Assembly (NCBI GenBank): GCA_038040385.1
Contig: JBBPII010000004.1
Location: 310,001 to 374,000, forward strand
Source of the DNA: Gilichinskyi gelida
Lineage (GTDB): Bacteria > Acidobacteriota > Thermoanaerobaculia > Gp7-AA8
Reading direction: 5' to 3'
Length of the DNA: 64,000 nt
Positions 1 to 7,592 of the stretch are shown here, one piece after another (the stretch's first letter is position 1; every line of letters starts with the position of its first letter). Below the pieces are notes generated by a model that saw only the letters and a program-made list of their open reading frames with translations, made no database searches and had not been told where the DNA came from. Position numbers and translations under genes: made by a program.

Positions 1-264
1 GATGCCCCAGATCCCGACGCCCTTGAGCAGGAGCCATCCGATCGTTCCCGTCAGCACCATGACCAGCATCGCCGACACGGCGAAGGTGATGGTCCACAAC
101 AGCGGCATCCGCTTGCGCAGGACGATGGAGCTGATGTGATCGGTGACCGAGGCGAAGGTATGGCCGGGCTCCACCGTCGGCGAGGGGATGAAGCGCGCGG
201 GGATGCGCATCTCCTGCGTGGTGGGGCGGACTTCGTGGACTAGTTTGTCTTCGACTTCGGCCAT
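1..264 (-). CDS. actC: ActC (NrfD-like) subunit of alternative complex III, N-terminal part
   Basis: The first 88 residues are visible, from an ATG at 264; the rest lies beyond the window edge. After a hydrophilic N-terminus (MAEVEDKLVHEVRPTT) comes a hydrophobic segment (LLWTITFAVSAMLVMVLTG) that fits the first transmembrane helix of the polysulfide-reductase NrfD family. ActC is the large quinol-binding membrane subunit of alternative complex III, which passes electrons from quinol to cytochrome c or directly to an oxidase. It starts 5 nt after the actB stop codon, in the usual actA-actB-actC order. The assignment rests mainly on this gene order, because little of the protein is present. 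Confidence 0.8.
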   Translation of the reverse strand, partial: MAEVEDKLVHEVRPTTQEMRIPARFIPSPTVEPGHTFASVTDHISSIVLRKRMPLLWTITFAVSAMLVMVLTGTIGWLLLKGVGIWGI

Positions 265-269
265 GAGTC

Positions 270-3215
270 TTATGAGGTTCCTTTAATCTCCGGATTCGGG
301 TTCCTGATCGTCCCCAGGTACGTCGTCCTCGGCCGCGTATTCAACTCCGCGAGCAACGCGTAATGCGCCGGCTCGCCCTTCAACGCCGCCACGCGGCTGG
401 TCTTGTCGTTCATGTCCCCGAACACGATCGCCTCGGTTGGGCAGGCCTGGGCGCAGGCGGTGGTCACTTCGCCGTCGCGGACGCGCTGGTTGCCGCCGCG
501 CTTCTCGGCCTCGATCTTCGCCTCGTTGACGCGCTGCACGCAGTAGGTGCACTTCTCCATCACCCCGCGGGTGCGGATGGTGACGTCGGGATTGCGCATC
601 GGCTTGAGCGCGGGAGTGTCGTAGTCGGCGTAGTGGAAGAAGTTGAAACGGCGGACTTTGTACGGGCAGTTGTTCGAGCAGTAGCGGGTGCCGACGCAGC
701 GGTTGTATGTCATGTCGTTGAGGCCGTCGTCGCTGTGCGAGGTGGCCTCCACCGGGCAGACCGGCTCGCACGGCGCGTTCTCGCACTGCATGCACGGCAC
801 CGGCTGGTGGAAGACCTCGGGGTTCGACGGCTCGCCGCGGAAGTAGCGGTCGATGCGCAGCCAGTGCAACTCGCGCTCGCGGTGCACCTCGGTCTTGCCG
901 ACGATGGCGATGTTGTTCTCCGCCTGGCAGGCGATCACGCAGCCGTTGCAGCCGGTGCACACCGAGGTGTCGATGACCATGGCCCACGCGTGGTTCTTGT
1001 AGACGTGCGGCGGGTACATCGACTCGTCGCCATGGTGCTCTTTGTGGCCGAGGTGCGGATCGCGCTGATACTCCGCAAACGTCCCGGCGCGGATGATCTC
1101 GCGCTCCTGGCCGTACATGTCCTTCGGGTTGATGCTCTGGTGCTCCTGCGTGCAGGCCACGGGATACGCGTCTTCGCCGCCGACGAGGGCGATCTCCGCG
1201 CCGGCGCCGCCGCTCATGGCGTCGGAGAAGCGCACCGGATAGATGTTGACGCCGACCTCCGGCGTGGCCACCTTGCCGCCGTAGGTCCGGCCGTATCCGA
1301 GGTAGACGGTGAGGACGCCGTCGGGATGGCCGGGCATCACCCACAGCGGGAGGCGTACCTTGCGGCCGCGGTAGGTGACGTCGGCGCGCACGGTGCTCCG
1401 TTCGTTGACCAGCGCGCTGCGCTTCTCGTCGTCGTAGCCGATGTCGTTCGCCGTCTTCGGGCTGATCAGGGCGACGTTTTCCCAGCAGATCTTGGTCTGC
1501 GGCTTCGGCAGCTCCTGCAGCCAGCCGTTGTTGGCGAAGCGGCCGTCGTGGATGTTGGGGTCGGGGCGGATGTGGAGCTGGAGGCCCTCACCCCCGCTTC
1601 GCGGACCCTCTCCCGCAGGCGGGAGAGGGGCGATCGCCACCTGACGCGCCGGGAGCGCTGAACCTGCGATCTGGCCGTCGTGCAGCCATTTGCGCCAGCT
1701 CTGTTCGTTCGCGCCTTTGGCGAACCAGTAGGCGCGGACGCTGTCGTACGGCGACTGATCGAGGCCGCCGATCATGGCGCCGACGACTTCGTGCGGCGAG
1801 CGGCCGTTGTACAGCGGGGCGATCAGCGGCTGGACGATGGAGATGGTGCCGTCGTGGCCGCGCACGTCGCTCCATCCCTCCAGCGCATGGACCTCGGGGA
1901 CGTGCCAGTGCACGAGCATCGACGTCTCGTCGTAGTACGGCGAGAGCTGCGCGCGGAACGGCACTTTGGTCAGCGCGTGATGGAAGTTGAAGTCGGCCGG
2001 CGCGTCGTACACCGGGTTGCCGCCGAGCATCACCAGCGCCTTCACCGCGCCGGCGTTGATGTCGGTGACCAGCTGGCGCAGCGACTCGAGTTGATTGACC
2101 GGCGCCACCTCGACCGGATCGGTGATGGTGATCGTCGATCCGATGTTGCCCAGCGCCTGGTTGAGGGCCATGACCACGGTGTGCACGATGGGCGGCTGGT
2201 CGTCGCCGGCGATGACGATCGACGCGCCGCGGTTGGCCTCCAGGTCCTTCATGATCGCGGCCGGCAGCGCGCGAGCCAGGCCTTCGATCTCGCTCGGCCG
2301 GACCGGCCAGCGGTGATCGGCGAGCGAGCCGGTGCTGGAAGCGCCGCAGTCGAACGAGTAGAGACGGTTCATCGATGCCGTCTGCCCGTGCCGCACTTTG
2401 CGCCGCGACGTGAAGTCGCGCGCGTATCGGAGGTGGCCCGGTCCGGCGGCGAGGAAATCGGAGTCGAGGGAGACGACGACGTTCGCTTTGTCGAAGTGAT
2501 AGACGGCGTTGGTGTAGCCGCCGAACGCCATGCGCAGTCCTTCGCGCACGTTGTCGCGGCTGACCGCTTCCCATTGGTGCCACTCCATCCCCGGATATGC
2601 CGCGAGGAGCTGCTGGATCTGCGCGCCGAGGGTCGGCGAGGTGATGGTTTGGGTCAGGAGACGCAGGCCGGCGCCGTTGCTCTTCGCGTCCTTCAGCACC
2701 GGCTGCAGCGCGGCGAGGAAGGCGCTCCAGGTCGCGATCTCGCCGAGGTGGCGCACCACCTGCGCGCGGTCGGGATCGTAGAGGCCAAGGATCGCCGCCT
2801 GCATCATCGCGTCGGAGCCGCCGAGCGACGATGGGTGGTCGGGATTCCCCTCGATCTTCGTCGGGCGCCCCATGTGGCTCTCGACCAGCACGCCCGCGCC
2901 GACACCGCCGAGGGCCAGGGCGGTGGCGAAGTAAAGCGGCCTCCCGGGGATGAGGCTCTCGGGCTGCGAAACGTACGGGACGATCTTCTCCGCCGGCCGG
3001 TTGCACGCGGCGAGGCCGGCCAGCGCGAGCGAGGAGCTCATCAGCTTGACGAAGTCGCGGCGGTCGACGCCGCGCTCGAGCGGAAGCGCCTGCTGCGGGA
3101 ACTCGCGCTCGACGGCGGCGATGAAGTCGTCGTCGCGCGCGAGCTCGTCGAGGCTGCGATAGAGCCCGCCGCCTTCGGCGCGTTTGCGGAAATCGTTGAG
3201 GGTTAGTTCTTTCAT
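270..3215 (-). CDS. actB: ActB, molybdopterin-oxidoreductase-like iron-sulfur subunit of alternative complex III
   Basis: The 981-aa protein has a TAT-type signal near residue 50 (RRDFVKLMSSSLALAGLAAC), a long molybdopterin-oxidoreductase-like region and a C-terminal ferredoxin region with four cysteine clusters (CTGCNGCVIAC, CMQCENAPCEPVC, CVGTRYCSNNC, CTYC with CAQAC). This fused layout is typical of ActB, which carries Fe-S clusters but is known to lack a molybdenum cofactor. I chose the ATG at 3215 (MKELTLNDF) rather than 3290, because the longer form would translate an intergenic repeat. No clear ribosome binding site is seen there; a palindromic repeat lies 13 nt upstream. An in-frame repeat near 1585-1631 adds the peptide PLPPAGEGPRSGGEG just before the Fe-S region. 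Confidence 0.93.
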   Translation of the reverse strand: MKELTLNDFRKRAEGGGLYRSLDELARDDDFIAAVEREFPQQALPLERGVDRRDFVKLMSSSLALAGLAACNRPAEKIVPYVSQPESLIPGRPLYFATALALGGVGAGVLVESHMGRPTKIEGNPDHPSSLGGSDAMMQAAILGLYDPDRAQVVRHLGEIATWSAFLAALQPVLKDAKSNGAGLRLLTQTITSPTLGAQIQQLLAAYPGMEWHQWEAVSRDNVREGLRMAFGGYTNAVYHFDKANVVVSLDSDFLAAGPGHLRYARDFTSRRKVRHGQTASMNRLYSFDCGASSTGSLADHRWPVRPSEIEGLARALPAAIMKDLEANRGASIVIAGDDQPPIVHTVVMALNQALGNIGSTITITDPVEVAPVNQLESLRQLVTDINAGAVKALVMLGGNPVYDAPADFNFHHALTKVPFRAQLSPYYDETSMLVHWHVPEVHALEGWSDVRGHDGTISIVQPLIAPLYNGRSPHEVVGAMIGGLDQSPYDSVRAYWFAKGANEQSWRKWLHDGQIAGSALPARQVAIAPLPPAGEGPRSGGEGLQLHIRPDPNIHDGRFANNGWLQELPKPQTKICWENVALISPKTANDIGYDDEKRSALVNERSTVRADVTYRGRKVRLPLWVMPGHPDGVLTVYLGYGRTYGGKVATPEVGVNIYPVRFSDAMSGGAGAEIALVGGEDAYPVACTQEHQSINPKDMYGQEREIIRAGTFAEYQRDPHLGHKEHHGDESMYPPHVYKNHAWAMVIDTSVCTGCNGCVIACQAENNIAIVGKTEVHRERELHWLRIDRYFRGEPSNPEVFHQPVPCMQCENAPCEPVCPVEATSHSDDGLNDMTYNRCVGTRYCSNNCPYKVRRFNFFHYADYDTPALKPMRNPDVTIRTRGVMEKCTYCVQRVNEAKIEAEKRGGNQRVRDGEVTTACAQACPTEAIVFGDMNDKTSRVAALKGEPAHYALLAELNTRPRTTYLGTIRNPNPEIKGTS
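1585..1631. repeat. Palindromic repeat, family F, in frame inside actB
   Basis: The stretch reads as CCCTCACCC... CTCTCCCGCAGGCGGGAGAGGGG, the same words as the intergenic element at 29329-29445. It lies wholly within the actB reading frame and is translated without a stop as a Gly/Pro/Glu-rich peptide. Its hairpin core is CTCTCCCGC-AG-GCGGGAGAG. Insertion into a pre-existing coding region is the simplest reading. Confidence 0.85.
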
Positions 3216-3228
3216 TTCGTTTGGTTCG

Positions 3229-3298
3229 CCGTTGGCCGTTGACCGTTGGCCGAGGCACCAAACGTCCCACGGCCAACGGTCAACAGCCAACGGCCAAC
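3229..3298. repeat. Palindromic repeat, family A, between actA and actB
   Basis: Words GTTGGCCGTTGACCGTTGGCC and their inverse GGCCAACGGTCAACAGCC flank a short centre. The outer arm reaches the stop codon of actA (TAG, 3298-3300). Other family A copies are at 12993-13031, 48460-48524 and 48950-49010. It fills nearly all the actA-actB spacer, so it probably forms a hairpin in the shared mRNA. Confidence 0.9.
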
Positions 3299-3945
3299 TA
3301 GTAATGACATGTCGAACAACTCGTCAACTTCTGCACCTGATACTCGCGTACCAGCTCCGGTCCCAGCTTGGCCTGATTCACCGGCACGTAGGCCATGTTG
3401 AACACCTGATTCCTCGGGCGCACGTACTTTTCGGGATTGCGGTGGCAGTCGAGGCACCAGGCCATGGTCAGCGGCGCGGCCTGGTAGGTCAGCGCCATCT
3501 TGTCGATGCGGCCGTGGCACGACGCGCAGCCGATGCCTTTGTACACGTGGATGCTGTGGTTGAAGTGCACGAAGTCGGGCAACCTGTGCACGCGCGACCA
3601 TTCCAGCGGCTTGCCGGTGGCGAAGCTGGCCCGCACCGGGCCGAGCATGTCGGCGCTGGTCCAGATCTGCGAGTGGCAGTTCATGCAGGTCTGCGTCGGC
3701 GGGATGCCGGCGAAGCTCGATCGCTCGACGCTGGTGTGGCAGTAGCGGCAGTCGATGCCGAGGCCGGCGACGTGATGCTGGTGGCTGAAGGGGACCGGCT
3801 GCTCGCGCTCGATGCCCTGGTCAGTAGCGAGCGGCGAGCGGACGATGCCGCCGATCACCCAAAGCACGAACGCCACGATGAAGACGGCTCCAAAAATCGT
3901 GACACGTGAGAGGGTATTCGCGCTGCGATGGAAAATCTGCGCCAT
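3298..3945 (-). CDS. actA: ActA, membrane-anchored pentaheme cytochrome c of alternative complex III
   Basis: The 215-aa protein has one N-terminal membrane anchor (about residues 15-35) and exactly five CXXCH heme motifs: CRYCH (66), CMNCH (87), CASCH (140), CLDCH (164) and CSTCH (210). Five hemes and one anchor are the known make-up of ActA. It is the first gene of the act cluster on this strand and depends on the System I maturation proteins encoded at 11.7-18.9 kb. Extra histidines (HQHH near residue 55, HFNH near 127) may serve as distal heme ligands. The reading is secure. Confidence 0.95.
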   Translation of the reverse strand: MAQIFHRSANTLSRVTIFGAVFIVAFVLWVIGGIVRSPLATDQGIEREQPVPFSHQHHVAGLGIDCRYCHTSVERSSFAGIPPTQTCMNCHSQIWTSADMLGPVRASFATGKPLEWSRVHRLPDFVHFNHSIHVYKGIGCASCHGRIDKMALTYQAAPLTMAWCLDCHRNPEKYVRPRNQVFNMAYVPVNQAKLGPELVREYQVQKLTSCSTCHY

Positions 3946-3983
3946 TGCGGGCGCGGCGGATCATATCGGAATCAAAGGGTGAA

Positions 3984-4532
3984 TCAAGAGCGCGACGACG
4001 GGCGCGACACGCCGCCGGACACGACCAGAGCCATCACGCTGGCGCTGTCCACCTGCAGCCGCTCCACGCTCGCCGCCGGCACGATCACCAGCGAGCCCGC
4101 CATGCTGTACGCGAATGGGAGGTAGACGGCGACGCTCCCTTCCATCGAGAGAAATCCGAGGTCTTTCTGGGTGACGAAGCCGAGCGTGCGGACGCCCTCG
4201 GACAACTTGACCGCCACCGGCTGATCGAAGCGCTTCCGGTCGCCGACGAACGCCTCGAGCAGGTCTTTGATCGACGCGTAGATCAGCCGCACCAGCGGCG
4301 CGCGCGTGAAGAGCGACTCGGTGAGCTGCACGAACTTCCGTCCGACGAAGTTCGAGCCGAGCCAGCCGATGGCAATGATGGACCCGAGGAGGATGCCGAA
4401 GCCCGCGCCGGGAATCTTCAGCGGGATCAGGCGGTCGACCCAGACGAAGGCGACGTAGAGGATGTAGATGGTGACAGCGATGGGAACGACGATGACCAAG
4501 CCGCGTAAAAAATTCTTGATCAGCCAATTCAT
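3984..4532 (-). CDS. DUF502 family membrane protein
   Basis: The 182-aa protein starts with a membrane helix (FLRGLVIVVPIAVTIYILYV), followed by a second hydrophobic segment (FGILLGSIIAIGWLGSNFVG) and a soluble domain with the pattern LFTRAPLVRLIYASIKDL, typical of DUF502 proteins. Their biochemical role is not established. It lies 38 nt upstream of actA on the same strand, so it may be transcribed with the act genes, although it is not a recognised part of complex III. The start ATG fits the family N-terminus. Confidence 0.85.
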   Translation of the reverse strand: MNWLIKNFLRGLVIVVPIAVTIYILYVAFVWVDRLIPLKIPGAGFGILLGSIIAIGWLGSNFVGRKFVQLTESLFTRAPLVRLIYASIKDLLEAFVGDRKRFDQPVAVKLSEGVRTLGFVTQKDLGFLSMEGSVAVYLPFAYSMAGSLVIVPAASVERLQVDSASVMALVVSGGVSRPSSRS

Positions 4533-4538
4533 CTCACT

Positions 4539-4669
4539 GTCATCCTGAGCGGGTTAACGGCGCGCGCGCCGATGGAGCGAGTATGACCCCCCGTCATCCT
4601 GAGCGCAGCGAAGGATCTCAAGTTGCGCATTCTGAGATCCTTCGGCGTCTTCGCGCCTCAGGATGACGA
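4539..4669. repeat. Palindromic repeat, family B
   Basis: The words GTCATCCTGAGC, GAAGGATCTCA and TGAGATCCTTCG, ending CTCAGGATGACG, form a long imperfect palindrome, with an extra half-copy at its left end (4539-4550). Related copies are at 15967-16045 and 51236-51332. It occupies most of the 190-nt spacer between the anti-sigma gene and the DUF502 gene. This is the one intergenic element not close to a stop codon (53 nt). Confidence 0.85.
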
Positions 4670-4722
4670 GATGGTGTCATTAGAAGCCGCGTAGACGGCG
4701 AAGGATGACACAGAGGCGCGTG

Positions 4723-5178
4723 TCACGCAGCGCGACAATCCTCGGAGTCAACAACCAACAGCAGCACACACCCCTCATCGCTCACTACGTCCCCATGATG
4801 CGACCCGGCCTCGGCGCGGTGAAAGTCGCCCTCGAAGAGGTGGATGGTGCCGATGCGGCAGCTTCCGCTGACGACGAAGGACTGCTCGTCGCCGTGGTGG
4901 TCGTGGGCGGGAAGGCGCGAGCCGGGGTCGAGCGACAAGAGGATGGTGGCCGTGCCGCGCTCCTCGTCGACGGAAAGCGTTTTCATTTTCACGCCGGGAA
5001 AGGGCAGCAGCTTCCAGGGGCCTTCGTCGCTGCGGACGGTGCGGCTGTTCTGCGGCGTGGCGCGGATGGTGTCGAGGATGCGGCGGCGAAGCTCGGGAGG
5101 GGGGGCGATGGGGTCGATCGACTCGGCGACGATGCCGTCGAGAAGGTCTATGTCATCGCCCATCAGCATCTCGTTCAT
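4723..5178 (-). CDS. ChrR-like cupin anti-sigma factor
   Basis: The 151-aa protein has a helical N-terminus (about residues 1-45) and a cupin domain with PGSRLPAHDHHGDEQSFVVSG, which supplies the His-His-Glu metal ligands, and a later HHGD. ChrR-type proteins bind a Group IV sigma factor and release it under stress such as singlet oxygen or peroxides. The N-terminal zinc-binding His/Cys cluster that defines the ChrR anti-sigma domain is not visible here. The start at 5178 follows the sigma gene stop by one base, so the two are translationally coupled. Confidence 0.8.
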   Translation of the reverse strand: MNEMLMGDDIDLLDGIVAESIDPIAPPPELRRRILDTIRATPQNSRTVRSDEGPWKLLPFPGVKMKTLSVDEERGTATILLSLDPGSRLPAHDHHGDEQSFVVSGSCRIGTIHLFEGDFHRAEAGSHHGDVVSDEGCVLLLVVDSEDCRAA

Positions 5179-5179
5179 T

Positions 5180-5578
5180 TCACTCCTGCTGCGCAACTCG
5201 CCTGCGCAGTGCCGTCATTCCGTCGCGGATCATCCCACGAACCTGCGATTCTCCCATTCCGTAGCGTCCGGCCAGATCGCGAACCGAAAGCCCGCCGAAA
5301 AACAGCTCTTCGACCAAGCCCGCCGGAGTGGCCATCATCTTACCTACGTCGCTCGGGACGGATTGGCTCTGTCGCCTCGCCAGGGCGCGCTCGCGGGTCA
5401 GGCGCACCAGCAGCGGGAAGGGGGCGTCGCCAGGCTCGGCGGCGGATTCCCACAGGCGGAGGAAGGCGTCCTCGAGCGCCGCGGCGGCCGCGTCGCGGTC
5501 GCCGGCGATGCGCAGGGCGAGGGCGTACAGCCGCGGCGCGTGCGCGTCGTAGAGCTCCTGAATGTCCTCGGGCGTCAT
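5180..5578 (-). CDS. Short ECF-type RNA polymerase sigma factor
   Basis: The 132-aa protein contains a region 2-like segment (LYDAHAPRLYALALRIAGD... AFLRLWESA) and a region 4 helix-turn-helix (LSVRDLAGRYGMGESQVRGM). Typical ECF sigma factors have 160-200 residues; here the linker between the domains is very short. It is followed directly by the cupin anti-sigma gene and preceded, 18 nt upstream, by the NadR-like kinase, so the four genes from pnuC to the anti-sigma factor could be one transcript. Target promoters are unknown. Confidence 0.8.
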   Translation of the reverse strand: MTPEDIQELYDAHAPRLYALALRIAGDRDAAAAALEDAFLRLWESAAEPGDAPFPLLVRLTRERALARRQSQSVPSDVGKMMATPAGLVEELFFGGLSVRDLAGRYGMGESQVRGMIRDGMTALRRRVAQQE

Positions 5579-5596
5579 TGCTGGCTTGCCGGAAGT

Positions 5597-6148
5597 TTAC
5601 GACAGGAAGGCGTCGATGGCTTCGATCGCCCGCGCCCGCCGCTCCTCCCAGCCGCCGCGGATGACGACGACGCGCGCGCCCGCCGCTTCGAGCGCGTCGC
5701 GGAAGAGGGCGTGCATCTCCTCGCGTCGCTCGCCGCGGTCGCGCTGCGGGTCGGGGGTCCACGGCGCGTCGACGTCGAGCAGCAGATAGAGGTCGCCGCG
5801 CCGCTCGCGCGCGGCGCGCTCGATCCACTCCGGGCAGGAGCCGTAGTAGTGGCAGGCGTAGATGACGGTGCTGAAAAGGTCGGTATCGAAAATGACGATG
5901 GGTTCTCCGCGTCTCCGCGTGAAACGGTTCTCACGCGGAGACGCGGAGACCTCGTCCTCGCGCGCGATCTGCCCGCGTGCGATCGCGTCGACGTCATCGG
6001 CGTCGAGCGCGCCCCCCTTCGCGTCCAGGTAGTCGCGCACGTACTCCGCGGACCACGCGGTGCGGTAGTGCGCGGCGAGGGCGCGCGCCAGCTCCGTCTT
6101 CCCCGTCGATTCGGAGCCGGTCAGGACGATGCGAGCGACTTTTTCCAA
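5597..6148 (-). CDS. NadR-like ATPase / nicotinamide riboside kinase-type protein
   Basis: The 183-aa protein opens with a P-loop (GSESTGKT, residues 11-18) and carries FDTDLFSTVIYACHYYG, the kinase signature of the NadR C-terminal domain; there is no adenylyltransferase domain. The family phosphorylates nicotinamide riboside. The start is a TTG at 6148, inside the end of the pnuC gene; no ATG or GTG in the frame gives an equally good N-terminus. A 46-bp palindrome (5904-5949) inserts the peptide SASPRENRFTRRRGE between the helix ending AREDE and the FDTD strand. Given the PnuC neighbour, uptake and trapping of a ribosylated or vitamin substrate is likely. Confidence 0.8.
   Translation of the reverse strand: MEKVARIVLTGSESTGKTELARALAAHYRTAWSAEYVRDYLDAKGGALDADDVDAIARGQIAREDEVSASPRENRFTRRRGEPIVIFDTDLFSTVIYACHYYGSCPEWIERAARERRGDLYLLLDVDAPWTPDPQRDRGERREEMHALFRDALEAAGARVVVIRGGWEERRARAIEAIDAFLS
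5904..5949. repeat. Perfect inverted repeat, family G, in frame in the NadR-like kinase gene
   Basis: Two perfect 19-bp arms, TCTCCGCGTCTCCGCGTGA (5904-5922) and its exact inverse (5931-5949), flank an 8-nt loop. The element is translated within the kinase as an Arg/Ser-rich loop. Such long perfect symmetry is not expected from protein coding constraint, so I read it as an inserted mobile palindrome. Confidence 0.9.
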
Positions 6149-6681
6149 TCGCGGTAACCCTGGATGGCGAGGATCAACAGCGCGACGTAGAGCACCGCCG
6201 TCGGATAGAGACCTCGCTTGATGTAGAGAAAGATAGAGACCGCGTTGATCACCACCCACATCGGCCAGCTCTCCAGCCATTTGCGCGCGGTCATGAGCTG
6301 CGCGACGAGGCTGAAGACGAGGATGGCGGCGTCGACGTACGGCGCCGGATTGTCGGTGTAGCGACGCATGAGAACCGCGGCGACGACCGAACCGACGACG
6401 CCGGTGATCATCAGGCCCGGCCAGACGCGCTTCGGCGTTTTTGTGACCGCCAGCTCGCCGCGATTCTTCCCGCCGTGCAGCCACTCGTACCATCCGTAGA
6501 TCATCAGCACCAGACAGATGATCTGCAGCAGCGTCTCGCCGTACAGCTTCGCCTGATAGAAGGTCCAGGTGTAGAGCACCAGGCTGACGATGCCGGTCGG
6601 CCAGTACCAGATGTGCTCTTTGGTCGCCAGCCAGATGCTCCAGGCGGTGATCACCGCGGCGACGATTTCAATGAGCGTCAC
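6121..6681 (-). CDS. pnuC: PnuC-family vitamin / nicotinamide riboside transporter
   Basis: The 186-aa protein has about seven hydrophobic helices and the family patterns ATKEHIWYWPTGIVS, FYQAKLYGETLLQI and YGWYEWLHG. PnuC proteins carry nicotinamide riboside by facilitated diffusion; the related PnuT proteins carry thiamine. It starts with GTG at 6681 and overlaps the downstream kinase gene by 28 nt. The kinase favours nicotinamide riboside, while a TPP-regulated receptor 1 kb away leaves thiamine possible. Confidence 0.88.
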   Translation of the reverse strand: MTLIEIVAAVITAWSIWLATKEHIWYWPTGIVSLVLYTWTFYQAKLYGETLLQIICLVLMIYGWYEWLHGGKNRGELAVTKTPKRVWPGLMITGVVGSVVAAVLMRRYTDNPAPYVDAAILVFSLVAQLMTARKWLESWPMWVVINAVSIFLYIKRGLYPTAVLYVALLILAIQGYRDWKKSLASS

Positions 6682-6704
6682 GGCGCGAAGTGTATCCTCA
6701 CGCC

Positions 6705-7058
6705 GTGACCGCGCTGGACCGCATCCGCGCCATCTGTCTCGGCTTGCCGGAGACGTACGAGAAGCTCTCGCACGGCGCGCCGGCGTTCTTCATCCCCTCC
6801 GGCCAGTACCTGGCCTTCGCCGACAACCACCACGGCGACGGCCGCCTCGCCGCGTGGGTGGCGCAGCCGCCCGGCGCGCAGGAAGCGCTCATCGCCGCCG
6901 ACCCCAAGCACTTCTTCCGCCCGCCCTACGTCGGCCCGAGCGGGTGGGTGGGCATCAACCTGAACACCGGGCTGGGTTGGGGGGCGGTGGCGGCGGTCAT
7001 CGCGGAGGGGCATGGGTTCATCGCGGCGAAGAAGAAGCGGCGGGCGCGGCGGACGTGA
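6705..7058 (+). CDS. MmcQ/YjbR family protein
   Basis: This 117-aa protein matches the YjbR/MmcQ fold: LDRIRAICLGLPETYEKLSHGAPAFF near the N-terminus and GWVGINLNTG near the C-terminus. These small proteins have a double-wing DNA-binding-like fold, but their function is not settled. I prefer the GTG at 6705 (MTALDRIRAIC) to the GTG at 6690, because it matches the family N-terminus. It is divergent from pnuC, with the two start codons about 23 nt apart, and ends exactly where hicA ends on the other strand. Confidence 0.75.
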   Translation: MTALDRIRAICLGLPETYEKLSHGAPAFFIPSGQYLAFADNHHGDGRLAAWVAQPPGAQEALIAADPKHFFRPPYVGPSGWVGINLNTGLGWGAVAAVIAEGHGFIAAKKKRRARRT

Positions 7059-7244
7059 CTATGGCTCAGGAATCGAGAGTGCGCGACAGATTTTGCGCGC
7101 AAGGTGATCGGGAGTTTCCTGGTGCCGCGGAACAGCCTCGATATGACCCGTGAGCGGATTACACCAGAGCTCGTGTTCTTTGCCCTGCCGTTTGAGAAAG
7201 CAACCGTGTCGTCGCAAGTGGCGCAGCAACTCTTTCTGCTTCAC
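7059..7244 (-). CDS. hicA: HicA-type mRNA interferase toxin
   Basis: The 61-aa protein has the HicA fold: KELLRHLRRHGCFLKRQGKEH, then a small beta segment and VPRHQETPDHLARKICRAL. HicA toxins cut mRNA and carry a conserved histidine on the double-stranded-RNA-binding-like face; H24 in GKEHELW fits. It follows hicB with a 4-nt ATGA overlap, so it is translated after the antitoxin. This hicB-hicA order is the less common one. Confidence 0.85.
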   Translation of the reverse strand: MKQKELLRHLRRHGCFLKRQGKEHELWCNPLTGHIEAVPRHQETPDHLARKICRALSIPEP

Positions 7245-7456
7245 TCGACAATGACCGTTTCACGGGTCGCATCGGGTGGGACGCCACGGAGGGCATCTTC
7301 GCGGCGGTCCTCGAGTATCAGAGCGATTGCCTCGCCGAGATTCCTTCGAGCCTCCTCCCGGGTGTGACCCTGGCCGTTTGCCCCTGGAATCTCGGGGGAG
7401 TATGCGATGAACCACTGGCCGTCCTGCTCGATGATCGCGGTGAACTCGTTGTGCAT
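7241..7456 (-). CDS. hicB: HicB-like antitoxin
   Basis: The 71-aa protein (MHNEFTAIIEQDGQWFIAYSPEIPG... EEARRNLGEAIALILEDRRED) has the partially degraded RNase H fold of HicB antitoxins. No added C-terminal DNA-binding domain is present, so autoregulation may be weak or rely on another protein. The start at 7456 matches the family N-terminus; the longer open frame to 7585 contains no conserved sequence. Confidence 0.85.
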   Translation of the reverse strand: MHNEFTAIIEQDGQWFIAYSPEIPGANGQGHTREEARRNLGEAIALILEDRREDALRGVPPDATRETVIVE

Positions 7457-7592
7457 GGCAAGACATTCTAGCGCGTGAGCTCTTTGAGTTAGTCTCGTCC
7501 GCGCCAGGAGCCCGAGCACCCAATCCGAATCGTCGAACACGTTGCTCAGGACGACGCCCTGCGTGGTGAGACTCCGAGACCCCAACGCCTCC

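Noticed and set aside
283..3276. Other long frames over actB on both strands
   Set aside because: They are Arg/Pro-rich shadow translations with no domain; actB has all Fe-S motifs.
1..3945. Nitrate reductase or polysulfide reductase complex
   Set aside because: The fused molybdopterin-like/Fe-S protein with a pentaheme cytochrome and NrfD subunit is the alternative complex III set.
7460..7592. N-terminal extension of hicB to 7585
   Set aside because: The added residues have no similarity to HicB and the internal ATG fits the family.
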